From Oscillospiraceae bacterium (GTDB lineage Bacteria > Bacillota > Clostridia > Oscillospirales > Ethanoligenentaceae): a stretch of DNA of 7,743 nucleotides. The stretch is from the NCBI GenBank assembly GCA_003518885.1, contig DOXU01000044.1, positions 1-7,743 of the forward strand. Direction: 5' to 3'. The first letter of the stretch is position 1. Each line of letters opens with the position of its first letter. Both the position numbers and the translations under genes were made by a program. A model generated the notes under the pieces. It worked only from the letters and a program-made list of their open reading frames with translations. It was not told where the DNA came from and searched no databases. Shown here in pieces: positions 1 through 6,033 of the stretch.

Positions 1-240
1 GATGGGCTTGAAGGTCCAGAATTTGTGGCGGAAGGAGAATCCCTACCTCCAGCTGGGCCAACCCAAGGCGCTGGCGTGCGGACACTGCAATGGCCAGCGC
101 GTCACCACCCATGGGTGCCACCACAATCTCGGGCTGCGACAGATCCTGCCGCACGCGGTCCGGCGTGGCACCCGGCTTATCCATCTTGTTGATGGCAATG
201 ATCATGGGCACATTGGCAGCCTTGGCGTGCTTAATGGCTT
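1..240 (-). other. GC-rich, divergent tail segment of infB
   Basis: Bases 1-180 contain 116 G+C, 181-360 contain 95 and 361-540 contain 79, so composition climbs steeply towards the window edge inside one open frame. The codons here mostly end in G or C, unlike the rest of infB. The encoded stretch after NKMDKPGA aligns without gaps to IF2. However, it reads like the proteobacterial form (RVRQDL, EIVV, MGGD, ILDLQA) rather than the clostridial EEWGGD/LLEMILL form. Several normally conserved residues are altered. The boundary is approximate; it lies somewhere between about 180 and 360. Confidence 0.5.
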
Positions 241-1438
241 CGATCGTCTGCGGCATAATGCCATCATCTGCCGCCACAACCAAAATTGCAATATCAGTAG
301 CCTGCGCACCACGTGCACGCATTGCTGTAAACGCCGCATGACCCGGTGTGTCTAAGAAGGTCAGATAATTGTCATTAACCTTCACACGATAAGCGCCGAT
401 ATGCTGAGTGATACCGCCTGCTTCTCCTGTTGCCACGTCACTATCACGAATTGCATCAAGCAAAGAAGTTTTACCATGATCAACATGCCCCATAACTACA
501 ACGATTGGGCTACGTACAACCAGATCTTCTTCTTTGTCCTCGCTATCGTCAATCAATTGATCTTCAATCGTGACAACAACTTCATGTTCAACTTTTGCGC
601 CAAGGTCCATAGCTGCTAATGCCGCCGTGTCATAATCAATGCTATCGGAGATTGCGGCCATTACGCCCATCCCCATTAGTTTTTTGATTAAATCCGCCGC
701 GGTGACTTTTAACCTTGCGGCCAGTTCACCCACAGAAATCTCATCTGGGATACTAATTTTAAGCTGAACTTTTTTGCTTTTTTCAAAGGCAAGACGTTTC
801 AGTCTCTCTGCTTCTGTTTCGCGCTTGGCATACCGTGGACGGCGATTTGCAGAACGCTGATGAAGTTTTTGCTTGCGCTGAATATTGTCCTTTTTATTGC
901 GATCCGGCGTAATTTCCTCATAGTGCATATTGTATTTATCTAATTCAACCTGTGCACCACGCGTATCCACATGACGTACAGTCCGTTCCACCGTACGCTG
1001 TGGCGTCGCAGCCTCTTGTTTTTTGGTATTGTTAGGAGCAACTTTTTGTTGCGGCACTTTTTTATCGATGTGATTTTTATTTTTTTGTTGCGCTACTGAT
1101 GGAGTTGCCGTATTAGGCTTGCTCGTTTTCGGCGCACTTTGTGTATGATTTTGCGTATGCGTTTCCTTTTTCCCCTCTGGTTTATGGGCACTTTGCGTAT
1201 TCTGTGCCACATGTTGTGTCGTTTTCATTTCAGGTTTTTTCATATTAAAATACTCATCGAATTTCTCGACTTCTTTTTCTTTCGTATAATGTTCAAAAAT
1301 CAGATTCAATTCCTCTTCAGTCAGAGCAGTCATATGTTTATGTGGTTCCGTATAATGCTCGGAGAGAAAATTGATCACCTCTTTGCTTGGAACACCCAAA
1401 TCCTTGGCAACTTCGTGTACACGGTATTTCATGATCAT
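1..1438 (-). CDS. infB: Translation initiation factor IF-2, N-terminal part (runs off left edge)
   Basis: IF2 is the GTPase that brings initiator fMet-tRNA to the 30S subunit and promotes 50S joining in the cytoplasm. I read 479 codons with no stop. The start ATG at 1438 overlaps the ylxQ stop (ATGA) and has GGAGG 10 bases upstream; a second ATG two codons later (1432) is worse placed. The order is: a first IF2_N module (about residues 1-55, KYRVHEVAKDLG), a K/Q/T/N/H-rich linker (about 55-222) with a degenerate (N/H)TQSA repeat, a second IF2_N module (about 224-285), then the G domain. G-domain motifs are G1 GHVDHGKT (317-324), GGITQHIGAY switch region, G3 DTPGH (363-367), G4 NKMD (417-420) and G5 as SAR (453-455, usually SAK). 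The rest of the G domain and domains II-IV lie outside the window. The last 60 or so codons differ in composition and family resemblance (see findings). The identity of the gene is certain. Confidence 0.97.
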   Translation of the reverse strand, partial: MIMKYRVHEVAKDLGVPSKEVINFLSEHYTEPHKHMTALTEEELNLIFEHYTKEKEVEKFDEYFNMKKPEMKTTQHVAQNTQSAHKPEGKKETHTQNHTQSAPKTSKPNTATPSVAQQKNKNHIDKKVPQQKVAPNNTKKQEAATPQRTVERTVRHVDTRGAQVELDKYNMHYEEITPDRNKKDNIQRKQKLHQRSANRRPRYAKRETEAERLKRLAFEKSKKVQLKISIPDEISVGELAARLKVTAADLIKKLMGMGVMAAISDSIDYDTAALAAMDLGAKVEHEVVVTIEDQLIDDSEDKEEDLVVRSPIVVVMGHVDHGKTSLLDAIRDSDVATGEAGGITQHIGAYRVKVNDNYLTFLDTPGHAAFTAMRARGAQATDIAILVVAADDGIMPQTIEAIKHAKAANVPMIIAINKMDKPGATPDRVRQDLSQPEIVVAPMGGDALAIAVSARQRLGLAQLEVGILLPPQILDLQAH

Positions 1439-1764
1439 TCGCCATCATCCTCCTTCGGTACTGCACTGCCCAGCTGAACGACCCTTTTAGAAAACGAGCG
1501 ATCTATTACGGCTGCCACCGCCGTATCCCCTCTACCAATGCAGGCCCCCAGCTCTTGTTTACTTAAGAGCACCTGTAAACAAGGTATTTCTGCCTCTGTA
1601 CAAGTGTTGCGTATTACTTTTATTGTACGCTCAGACGCATCCGCGGAAAGAATAACGCTGTAAGCTTTGCCAAGCGCAACATCCTTTCGTACAGCATCTG
1701 TGCCGTAGGTCAATTTTCCCGCACGACGTGCGAAGCCAAGAATTCCCTCCAGTTTACTTGCCAT
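1435..1764 (-). CDS. ylxQ: YlxQ, L7Ae-family RNA-binding protein
   Basis: This is a 109-residue protein of the ribosomal L7Ae/L30e/S12e fold, a family that binds kink-turn-like RNA. In Bacillota it sits between ylxR and infB, and its exact cellular role is not settled. The visible signature is the N-terminal SKLEGILGFARRAGKL, then a conserved lysine-rich strand and ILSADASERT, and LGACIGRGDTAVAAV near the C-terminus, which matches the RNA-binding loop region of the family. I chose the ATG at 1764 because GGAAGGGGAG stands 7 bases upstream and homologues begin here. A frame extended to 1815 would add 17 residues that only shadow the end of ylxR. The start overlaps ylxR by 11 bases and the stop overlaps infB by ATGA, which points to translational coupling within the nusA operon. 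Confidence 0.93.
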   Translation of the reverse strand: MASKLEGILGFARRAGKLTYGTDAVRKDVALGKAYSVILSADASERTIKVIRNTCTEAEIPCLQVLLSKQELGACIGRGDTAVAAVIDRSFSKRVVQLGSAVPKEDDGE

Positions 1765-2023
1765 GGGTAAGCTCCCCTTCCAACATCTCAAAGATTTCAT
1801 CAGGAATAGCTCCATGAAAGGCGCGCTCCAACCGTCGGCTTTTACGCGCTTTTTTCAAGCATTCTGGATTATTGCAGAGATAGGCGCCACGTCCAGGTTT
1901 TTTGCCTGTATGATCAAGCGAAATATTCCCTTCAGGGCTGCGAACCACACGCACCAGCTCTTTTTTCGACCGCATTTGATTACAGCCTATACACATGCGC
2001 ATGGGTATTTTTTTCTGCTGCAT
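1754..2023 (-). CDS. rnpM: YlxR / RnpM RNA-binding protein
   Basis: This is an 89-residue YlxR-family protein (DUF448). The B. subtilis member has been reported to bind RNase P RNA and modulate RNase P, hence the name RnpM; applying that role here is inference from the family. The family signature is clear: RMCIGC near the N-terminus, KELVRVVRSPEG, then TGKKPGRGAYLC and a basic C-terminal helix rich in K and R. Four cysteines (C11, C14, C50, C55) form a CxxC plus CxxxxC pattern that could hold a metal. The start ATG at 2023 has GGAGG 6 bases upstream. It follows nusA by 32 bases and overlaps ylxQ by 11, so it is almost certainly on the rimP-nusA-infB transcript. Confidence 0.93.
   Translation of the reverse strand: MQQKKIPMRMCIGCNQMRSKKELVRVVRSPEGNISLDHTGKKPGRGAYLCNNPECLKKARKSRRLERAFHGAIPDEIFEMLEGELTHGK
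1772..1781 (-). promoter_or_regulatory. Ribosome binding site deciding the ylxQ start
   Basis: GGAAGGGGAG on the minus strand lies inside the end of the ylxR coding region, 7 bases before the ATG at 1764. It supports that ATG over the longer in-frame option at 1815. It also implies that ylxQ is translated by ribosomes finishing ylxR or by re-initiation. Confidence 0.7.
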
Positions 2024-2055
2024 TCTTTTCCTCCGCCTTGCACTTTTATATCAGT

Positions 2056-3186
2056 TCAAATCTCATTGACTTCATCGTCTGGAGTTTTTGCTGCTTCAAA
2101 AGCTGCCGCCATACTTGTTCTTGGTGATTCCTGCTCTTCTTCCACTTCATTTGCACCACTCTCCGGACGGATATCAATACGCCATCCGGTTAATTTTGCA
2201 GCCAAACGCACATTTTGCCCTTTATTTCCAATGGCCAAAGAAAGTTGATCATCTGGGACAATAACACGAGCGCGTCGCTCTTTCTCATTAACATCAACGT
2301 TCACCACTGTCGCTGGCGCTAGGGCGGAAGCAATGTACTGTCCAATATCCTGGGCAAATGGAATTAGATCAATCTTTTCCCCGTGCAATTCTTGCACAAT
2401 ATTTCCCACACGACCACCTTTAGGGCCAATACATGAACCAATGGCATCTACATCCGGATTTTGCGAGTTTACCGCCACTTTTGTACGGGAACCCGGTTCT
2501 CTGGCAATGCCCATGATCTCTACTGTCCCATCAAATATCTCTGGCACTTCTAATTCAAACAACCTACGAATCATGCCTGGATGTGTTCGCGAAACCAATG
2601 TGCGCACGCCTTTTTCGTTGTTTTTCACTTCAACAACGTAGACTTTGACCATTTGGCCTTCCGTCAGGTTTTCCCCCGGAATTTGTTCATTTACTGGCAT
2701 AACAGCTTCAGCACGACCAAGGTCTAAATAGGCACTTCCTGTCAATCGATCGATCCGCGAGACTGTCGCTGTAATCATTTCATGCTGTTTGGACATACTT
2801 TCGTCGCGAATGAGTTCCCTCTCTACTTCACGAATTCCTTGGCGAATAACGTGTTTTGCCGTTTGTGCGGCGATCCGGCCAAATGCATGCGTATCTAATT
2901 CTACATCAACAGCATCCCCGATTTCCGCATGGGGATTGATTTTTCTTGCATCCTCCAAGAAAATTTCCGATTCCGGATTTTCCACTGTTTCTGAAACAGT
3001 TTTACGCAGAGCAACACGAAAGATACGATCTTCCTGATTTAGCTCTACAATGGTATTATCTCCGGTTTTATAATTATGTTTTACAGCAATTGCGATTGCA
3101 TTAGCAATTTTTTCTGCCAAATGCCCCGCCGGAATGCCCTTTTCCTTTTCCAGTGCTTCCAGCGCGTCAAAAAACTCCGCATTCAT
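2056..3186 (-). CDS. nusA: Transcription termination/antitermination factor NusA
   Basis: NusA binds RNA polymerase near the RNA exit channel, slows elongation, stimulates hairpin-dependent pausing and intrinsic termination, and takes part in antitermination. This 376-residue protein has the usual Bacillota layout without the C-terminal acidic repeats of E. coli NusA. It comprises an N-terminal polymerase-binding domain (about 1-125, containing DFGRIAAQTAK-like HAFGRIAAQTAKHVIRQ), an S1 domain (about 133-200, YLDLGRAEAVMP and NEQIPGE), KH1 with GPKG at 254-257, KH2 with GNKG at 320-323, and a short acidic tail. HPGMIRRLFELEVPEI joins S1 to KH1. The start ATG at 3186 overlaps the rimP stop (ATGA), with GAGGAGGAG about 10 bases upstream. 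A gap of 32 bases separates it from ylxR. NusA may control its own operon through the leader hairpin at 3733-3766. Confidence 0.98.
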   Translation of the reverse strand: MNAEFFDALEALEKEKGIPAGHLAEKIANAIAIAVKHNYKTGDNTIVELNQEDRIFRVALRKTVSETVENPESEIFLEDARKINPHAEIGDAVDVELDTHAFGRIAAQTAKHVIRQGIREVERELIRDESMSKQHEMITATVSRIDRLTGSAYLDLGRAEAVMPVNEQIPGENLTEGQMVKVYVVEVKNNEKGVRTLVSRTHPGMIRRLFELEVPEIFDGTVEIMGIAREPGSRTKVAVNSQNPDVDAIGSCIGPKGGRVGNIVQELHGEKIDLIPFAQDIGQYIASALAPATVVNVDVNEKERRARVIVPDDQLSLAIGNKGQNVRLAAKLTGWRIDIRPESGANEVEEEQESPRTSMAAAFEAAKTPDDEVNEI

Positions 3187-3680
3187 TCCGGTTCGTCTCC
3201 TCCTCTATCTGTCCACATATCATCCATCGCTTTTATAAAGGCGGTTTGGTTTTTATTTAATTCCAGTGGGCCATCTTCTGTTTCCAGCGTCAAGACACCA
3301 TCAGCATAGCTTGTTAACTTTCCTTCTATCTCACGTCTACCATCTGTAAGTGGCCGAATCATACGGACACGAAGCATTTTCCCCAGGGAATACTGAAAAT
3401 GCGCATCTTTTTTTAATTCTCTTTCTATACCAGGTGAAGAGACTTCTAAAAAATACTGTTGTGAAATAGGGTCTTCCTCGTCAAGCGGTTTATCAATTGC
3501 GCGGCTAAATGCCTCACAATCGTCAACGCCTATCCCCTCTTCCTTATCAATATAAATACGTAAAATCCAGGATGTGCCCTCTTTGACATATTCAATATCC
3601 CAAATAGATAAGCCCAAATCCTGTGCAATTGGCTGTGCAATTCCTTCAACCCGGGTCACAACATTTTTACCTGATGCCAT
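3183..3680 (-). CDS. rimP: Ribosome maturation factor RimP
   Basis: RimP assists late assembly of the 30S ribosomal subunit. The 165-residue length is normal for the family. The N-terminal alpha/beta domain shows LGLSIWDIEYVKEG and WILRIYIDKEEGIGVDDC, followed by the diagnostic LEVSSPGIEREL (78-89). The C-terminal Sm-like domain follows, with EGKLTSYADGVLTLE. The start ATG at 3680 has AAGGAAAAGA directly upstream, a normal ribosome binding site. It is the first gene of the rimP-nusA-ylxR-ylxQ-infB operon and its stop overlaps the nusA ATG by 4 bases. In many Bacillota polC or proS lies upstream; here the neighbour is an acyl-ACP thioesterase. The roughly 100-base leader carries a terminator-like hairpin. 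Confidence 0.97.
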   Translation of the reverse strand: MASGKNVVTRVEGIAQPIAQDLGLSIWDIEYVKEGTSWILRIYIDKEEGIGVDDCEAFSRAIDKPLDEEDPISQQYFLEVSSPGIERELKKDAHFQYSLGKMLRVRMIRPLTDGRREIEGKLTSYADGVLTLETEDGPLELNKNQTAFIKAMDDMWTDRGGDEPE

Positions 3681-3732
3681 TCTTTTCCTTCCGCGTAGAT
3701 TGGCTACCCCCTATACAGATCGAGGCGGCCTT

Positions 3733-3766
3733 TAAACAAACAAAAGAGTGGGTTGCCCCACTCTTT
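3733..3766 (-). terminator. Leader hairpin with U-tract before rimP (candidate attenuator)
   Basis: On the minus strand AAAGAGTGGG (3766-3757) and CCCACTCTTT (3752-3743) form a perfect 10-bp stem closed by a GCAA loop, which is of the GNRA type. It is followed by TGTTTGTTT, a U-rich run broken by two Gs. It starts only about 17-20 bases after the predicted transcription start, so it lies within the rimP leader and is not simply the end of the preceding gene, though it would also act on read-through from the thioesterase. The imperfect U-tract suits a factor-dependent intrinsic terminator. The stem itself is certain; its function is inferred. Confidence 0.7.
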
Positions 3767-3789
3767 AAACCTTACATCTTACAGTTCTT

Positions 3790-3818
3790 ATTATACCCTT
3801 TTAAGCCTAAAAATGCAA
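3790..3818 (-). promoter_or_regulatory. Sigma-A-type promoter for the rimP-nusA-infB operon
   Basis: The minus strand has a perfect -10 box TATAAT (3795-3790) and a -35 box TTGCAT (3818-3813) with the ideal 17-base spacing. The -35 keeps the TTG core but matches only 3 of 6 bases of TTGACA. Transcription would begin near 3783, giving a leader of about 100 bases that includes the hairpin. The site lies in the 168-base gap between the thioesterase stop (3849) and the rimP start (3680). The rest of this gap holds no other structure that I can support. Confidence 0.75.
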
Positions 3819-3848
3819 GCGCTCTTTCTTTCAAGGCAAGTTCCCATT

Positions 3849-4643
3849 TCACATTAATTGAGCAGATGCTAGAAAACATGTTTTCTTTCCTAACCGCCCC
3901 TCATATCGTATGTGATTCTCTTTGCGAATAGAACGAATTTGAATTGTTTCGTCTAAGCGTGCCTCTTTTACAAATTCAATCTGCAACATAGAAAATTGAT
4001 TTCCCGAAAATCCCCCTGGAAAATAATCACAAAGTAAATCAACATAAGCCGCATTGGTTAAATGGAGATTTTGATCCAAATCAGAATACTGGACCCTTCG
4101 ATTGAAAGTTGCCAATTTTTGATTTTCTTCAAAAAGAGCACCCTTTTGCATTTTTTCAAACGAAACAGGAAGCGGATCATTCTTTTTAATCGGAAACGCC
4201 TCCATGTTGGGAAAGTGAGAGGGGCGGATTATCCGATGAGTATCCGGGTTGGCAATTATCCATTGCGAACCAACCTCAATACAAGCATTTCCGTCTGCAT
4301 AGATGCGAAGGCCGCGTAAAAAACGCGCCCCATCTAATCCGCAGAACCATGTCTCCGCAATCAAGTTTTGTCCCGCCTTGGGAAGTTCTTTTATTTTAAC
4401 AGCGGCCTGAATTAATAAAAAAACCATCTCGTATTTTTCTCGTAAAATAGAATAACTCAAGCCTGCCCGCTCTAATTGACGGCCCGCCGCTTCTTGCAAA
4501 AGACGCAGAATTACAGAATATTTCATTCTTCGCATTGCGCCAATGTCAAAAGATGACAATTTCAGCGGCATAAGAAAGTTTTCAACACTTTCAACAGGCC
4601 CTTGTTGAAAAGTCGTTGGGAATTTTGAAGGATCCGTTTTCAC
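3849..4643 (-). CDS. Acyl-ACP thioesterase (FatA/FatB-like, double hotdog)
   Basis: The enzyme hydrolyses acyl-ACP to free fatty acid and ACP, ending chain elongation by the type II fatty acid synthase. From the GTG at 4643 it is 264 residues, in line with bacterial members of PF01643. The first hotdog domain begins near residue 25 (LSSFDIGAMRRMKY, LLQEAAGRQL). The second carries the family's active-site stretch DLDQNLHLTN (188-197), giving the conserved D, N and H. E227 in FVKEARLDE corresponds to the catalytic E/C position of plant FatB by recall. The start is uncertain. GTG 4643 has AAAGGAAAGG 11 bases upstream. A TTG at 4673 extends the frame 10 codons into serS but lacks a binding site, and ATG 4571 would cut into the first strand. 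Chain-length preference cannot be read from the sequence. It follows serS by 19 bases and is probably co-transcribed with it. Confidence 0.88.
   Translation of the reverse strand: MKTDPSKFPTTFQQGPVESVENFLMPLKLSSFDIGAMRRMKYSVILRLLQEAAGRQLERAGLSYSILREKYEMVFLLIQAAVKIKELPKAGQNLIAETWFCGLDGARFLRGLRIYADGNACIEVGSQWIIANPDTHRIIRPSHFPNMEAFPIKKNDPLPVSFEKMQKGALFEENQKLATFNRRVQYSDLDQNLHLTNAAYVDLLCDYFPGGFSGNQFSMLQIEFVKEARLDETIQIRSIRKENHIRYEGRLGKKTCFLASAQLM
4579..4611 (-). repeat. Inverted repeat with two alternative pairings inside the thioesterase 5' end
   Basis: In plus-strand terms TGTTGAAAA (4603-4611) can pair with TTTTCAACA at 4579-4587. Its first eight bases can instead pair with TTTCAACA at 4589-4596, leaving a 6-base loop. 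The two pairings exclude each other. The element lies 30-65 bases after the preferred start codon, in the poorly conserved N-terminal codons. It may be chance or may affect early translation. Confidence 0.4.
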
Positions 4644-4662
4644 AACCCCGGCATCCTTTCCT

Positions 4663-5946
4663 TTAGGCTTCAATACCGGTAATGCGATCTGTTCCCATGC
4701 TTTCTTGTAACACCCCTGGAACCATCACGGATCCATCTGCATTTTGATAATTTTCCAAAATAGCTGCCACTGTCCGGCCAATAGCTACCCCAGATCCATT
4801 TAATGTATGCACAAACTTTGCTTTATCTCGCGGGCCATCTTTGTATCGGATGGAAGCACGTCGTGCCTGGAAATCTTCAAAGTTAGAACAAGAGGAAATT
4901 TCTACATAACGATTATATGATGGCATCCACACTTCAATGTCATAGGTCTTTGCACTCGAAAAACCTAAGTCACCTGTACACAGCGTAACAACGCGATACG
5001 GAAGCTTCAATGCCTTTAGGACGGCCTCTGCATCTGCCGTCAATTTTTCTAATTCTGCATAGGATTCTTCTGGACGCACAAATTTAACTAACTCCACTTT
5101 GTTAAATTGATGTTGTCGAATAAGGCCACGCGTATCCCGTCCAGCCGATCCGGCTTCCTCACGGAAGCAAGCGGAATATGCACAATATTTGATAGGCAAG
5201 TCTTCCCCGTTTAAAATCTCATTACGATGATAGTTCGTAACTGGCACCTCTGCTGTTGGAATTAAAAAGAGATCCTCTTTCCCAACATGGAAGGCATCTT
5301 CCTCGAATTTTGGCAACTGTCCCGTTCCAGTCATTGATGCTCGATTAACCAAGTAAGGCGGTAAAATCTCCGTGTACCCATTTGCCGTATGGGAATTTAA
5401 ATAGAAATTAATAATTGAGCGCTCCAGGCGCGCACCAAGCCCTTTGTAAAAATGGAATCGCGCACCAGTCACCTTCGCCGCGCGTTCTGGATCCAGTATA
5501 CCTAAATTTGCTCCGATATCCCAATGCGCCTGTGGCTCAAATTCAAATGTTCGAGGCTGGCCTACTTTGCGCTGTTCAATATTCTGGCTATCATCTTTAC
5601 CAACTGGAACTTCTTCATTTGGAATATTGGGCATTGCCAGAATGAGATTGCGAAGTTCCTCCTCCACTTTACGCAATTGAGTGTCGTTCTTTTTGATCTT
5701 ATCAGAGAGGTCCTTCATTCGCCCAAGCTCGGTATCCGCTTCGGCGTTCTTTCCCTCTTTTTTCAAGGTGGGAATTTTTTTACTGCTCTTATTCTGATCC
5801 GCTTTCATTGTGTCTGTATCCAGGATCAGATTCCTACGCAAATCATCAACCTTCAGTATGGCATCCAAATCGATGTCCTTGTTCCGGGCACGCATTCCGT
5901 TTTTAACACGCTCCGGATTTTTACGTATTTCTTTAATATCGAGCAT
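4663..5946 (-). CDS. serS: Seryl-tRNA synthetase
   Basis: This class II aminoacyl-tRNA synthetase charges tRNA-Ser with serine, and also tRNA-Sec where present. The 427 residues match the family length. The N-terminal long coiled-coil arm that grips the tRNA variable arm spans about 30-100 and is rich in K and E. Next come the dimer-interface motif 1 region (about 160-200, [17 protein letters not shown]), the serine-site TAEVP (231-235), and motif 2 [21 protein letters not shown] (261-281). [13 protein letters not shown] follows at 351-363, and motif 3 [19 protein letters not shown] is at 383-401. The start ATG at 5946 has AGGAAG about 10 bases upstream. It lies 87 bases behind parB, too short a gap for a T-box leader. 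A parB-serS neighbourhood near the origin is common in Clostridia. No key residue is missing. Confidence 0.98.
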   Translation of the reverse strand: MLDIKEIRKNPERVKNGMRARNKDIDLDAILKVDDLRRNLILDTDTMKADQNKSSKKIPTLKKEGKNAEADTELGRMKDLSDKIKKNDTQLRKVEEELRNLILAMPNIPNEEVPVGKDDSQNIEQRKVGQPRTFEFEPQAHWDIGANLGILDPERAAKVTGARFHFYKGLGARLERSIINFYLNSHTANGYTEILPPYLVNRASMTGTGQLPKFEEDAFHVGKEDLFLIPTAEVPVTNYHRNEILNGEDLPIKYCAYSACFREEAGSAGRDTRGLIRQHQFNKVELVKFVRPEESYAELEKLTADAEAVLKALKLPYRVVTLCTGDLGFSSAKTYDIEVWMPSYNRYVEISSCSNFEDFQARRASIRYKDGPRDKAKFVHTLNGSGVAIGRTVAAILENYQNADGSVMVPGVLQESMGTDRITGIEA

Positions 5947-5976
5947 ATGAAAGACACTTCCTGTTCTTATTTCTCT

Positions 5977-6003
5977 ATTCTAAAATGATTGCTTTTTTGT
6001 TAA
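5977..6003 (-). promoter_or_regulatory. Weak promoter candidate for serS
   Basis: In the parB-serS gap the minus strand has TTAACA (6003-5998) and TAGAAT (5982-5977), each 5 of 6 matches to sigma-A consensus. The spacer is only 15 bases, which is short. serS may equally be read from the parAB transcript, since I see no convincing terminator after parB: ATGT/ACAT near 6027 gives only a 4-bp AT-rich stem. Confidence 0.35.
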
Positions 6004-6033
6004 TGAAAATCTCAATGTGAAAAAACATAGGGG

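Noticed and set aside
310..315. CACGTG core in infB considered as a parS site
   Set aside because: The flanks do not match TGTTT/AAACA, and the bases fall in a normal IF2 codon run (MRARGAQ).
2..355. Plus-strand open frame antisense to the IF2 G domain
   Set aside because: It is the mirror of infB; the minus frame carries G1 to G5 motifs in order.
1435..1815. Longer ylxQ reading from ATG 1815
   Set aside because: The extra 17 residues overlap ylxR by over 60 bases, do not resemble the family, and the internal ATG at 1764 has an excellent ribosome binding site.
1763..2248. 161-codon plus-strand open frame antisense to ylxR and nusA
   Set aside because: It lies wholly opposite two well-supported genes, has no recognisable domain and no convincing ribosome binding site; it reflects codon use on the other strand.
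2984..3000. Perfect palindrome ACTGTTTC-T-GAAACAGT inside nusA, with the outer half-sites of parS
   Set aside because: parS is TGTTTCACGTGAAACA with a 4-base ACGT centre; here only one base separates the arms, so ParB half-sites would be out of register. The bases encode a normal NusA stretch (KTVSETVE), so the symmetry is likely chance.
3681..3730. Short GTAG/CTAC stem close to the rimP ribosome binding site as a translational switch
   Set aside because: It has only 4 base pairs and does not cover the binding site itself; not distinguishable from chance.
5524..5988. 154-codon plus-strand open frame antisense to serS
   Set aside because: It is opposite the serS coiled-coil region, has low-complexity hydrophobic content complementary to K/E-rich codons, and shows no family signature.
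6019..6032. ATGTTTTTTCACAT as a terminator after parB
   Set aside because: The stem would be only 4 bp of mostly A-T pairs with the U-run in the loop rather than after the stem.
5947..6033. T-box riboswitch ahead of serS
   Set aside because: The gap is only 87 bases with no T-box core sequence and no terminator/antiterminator pair.
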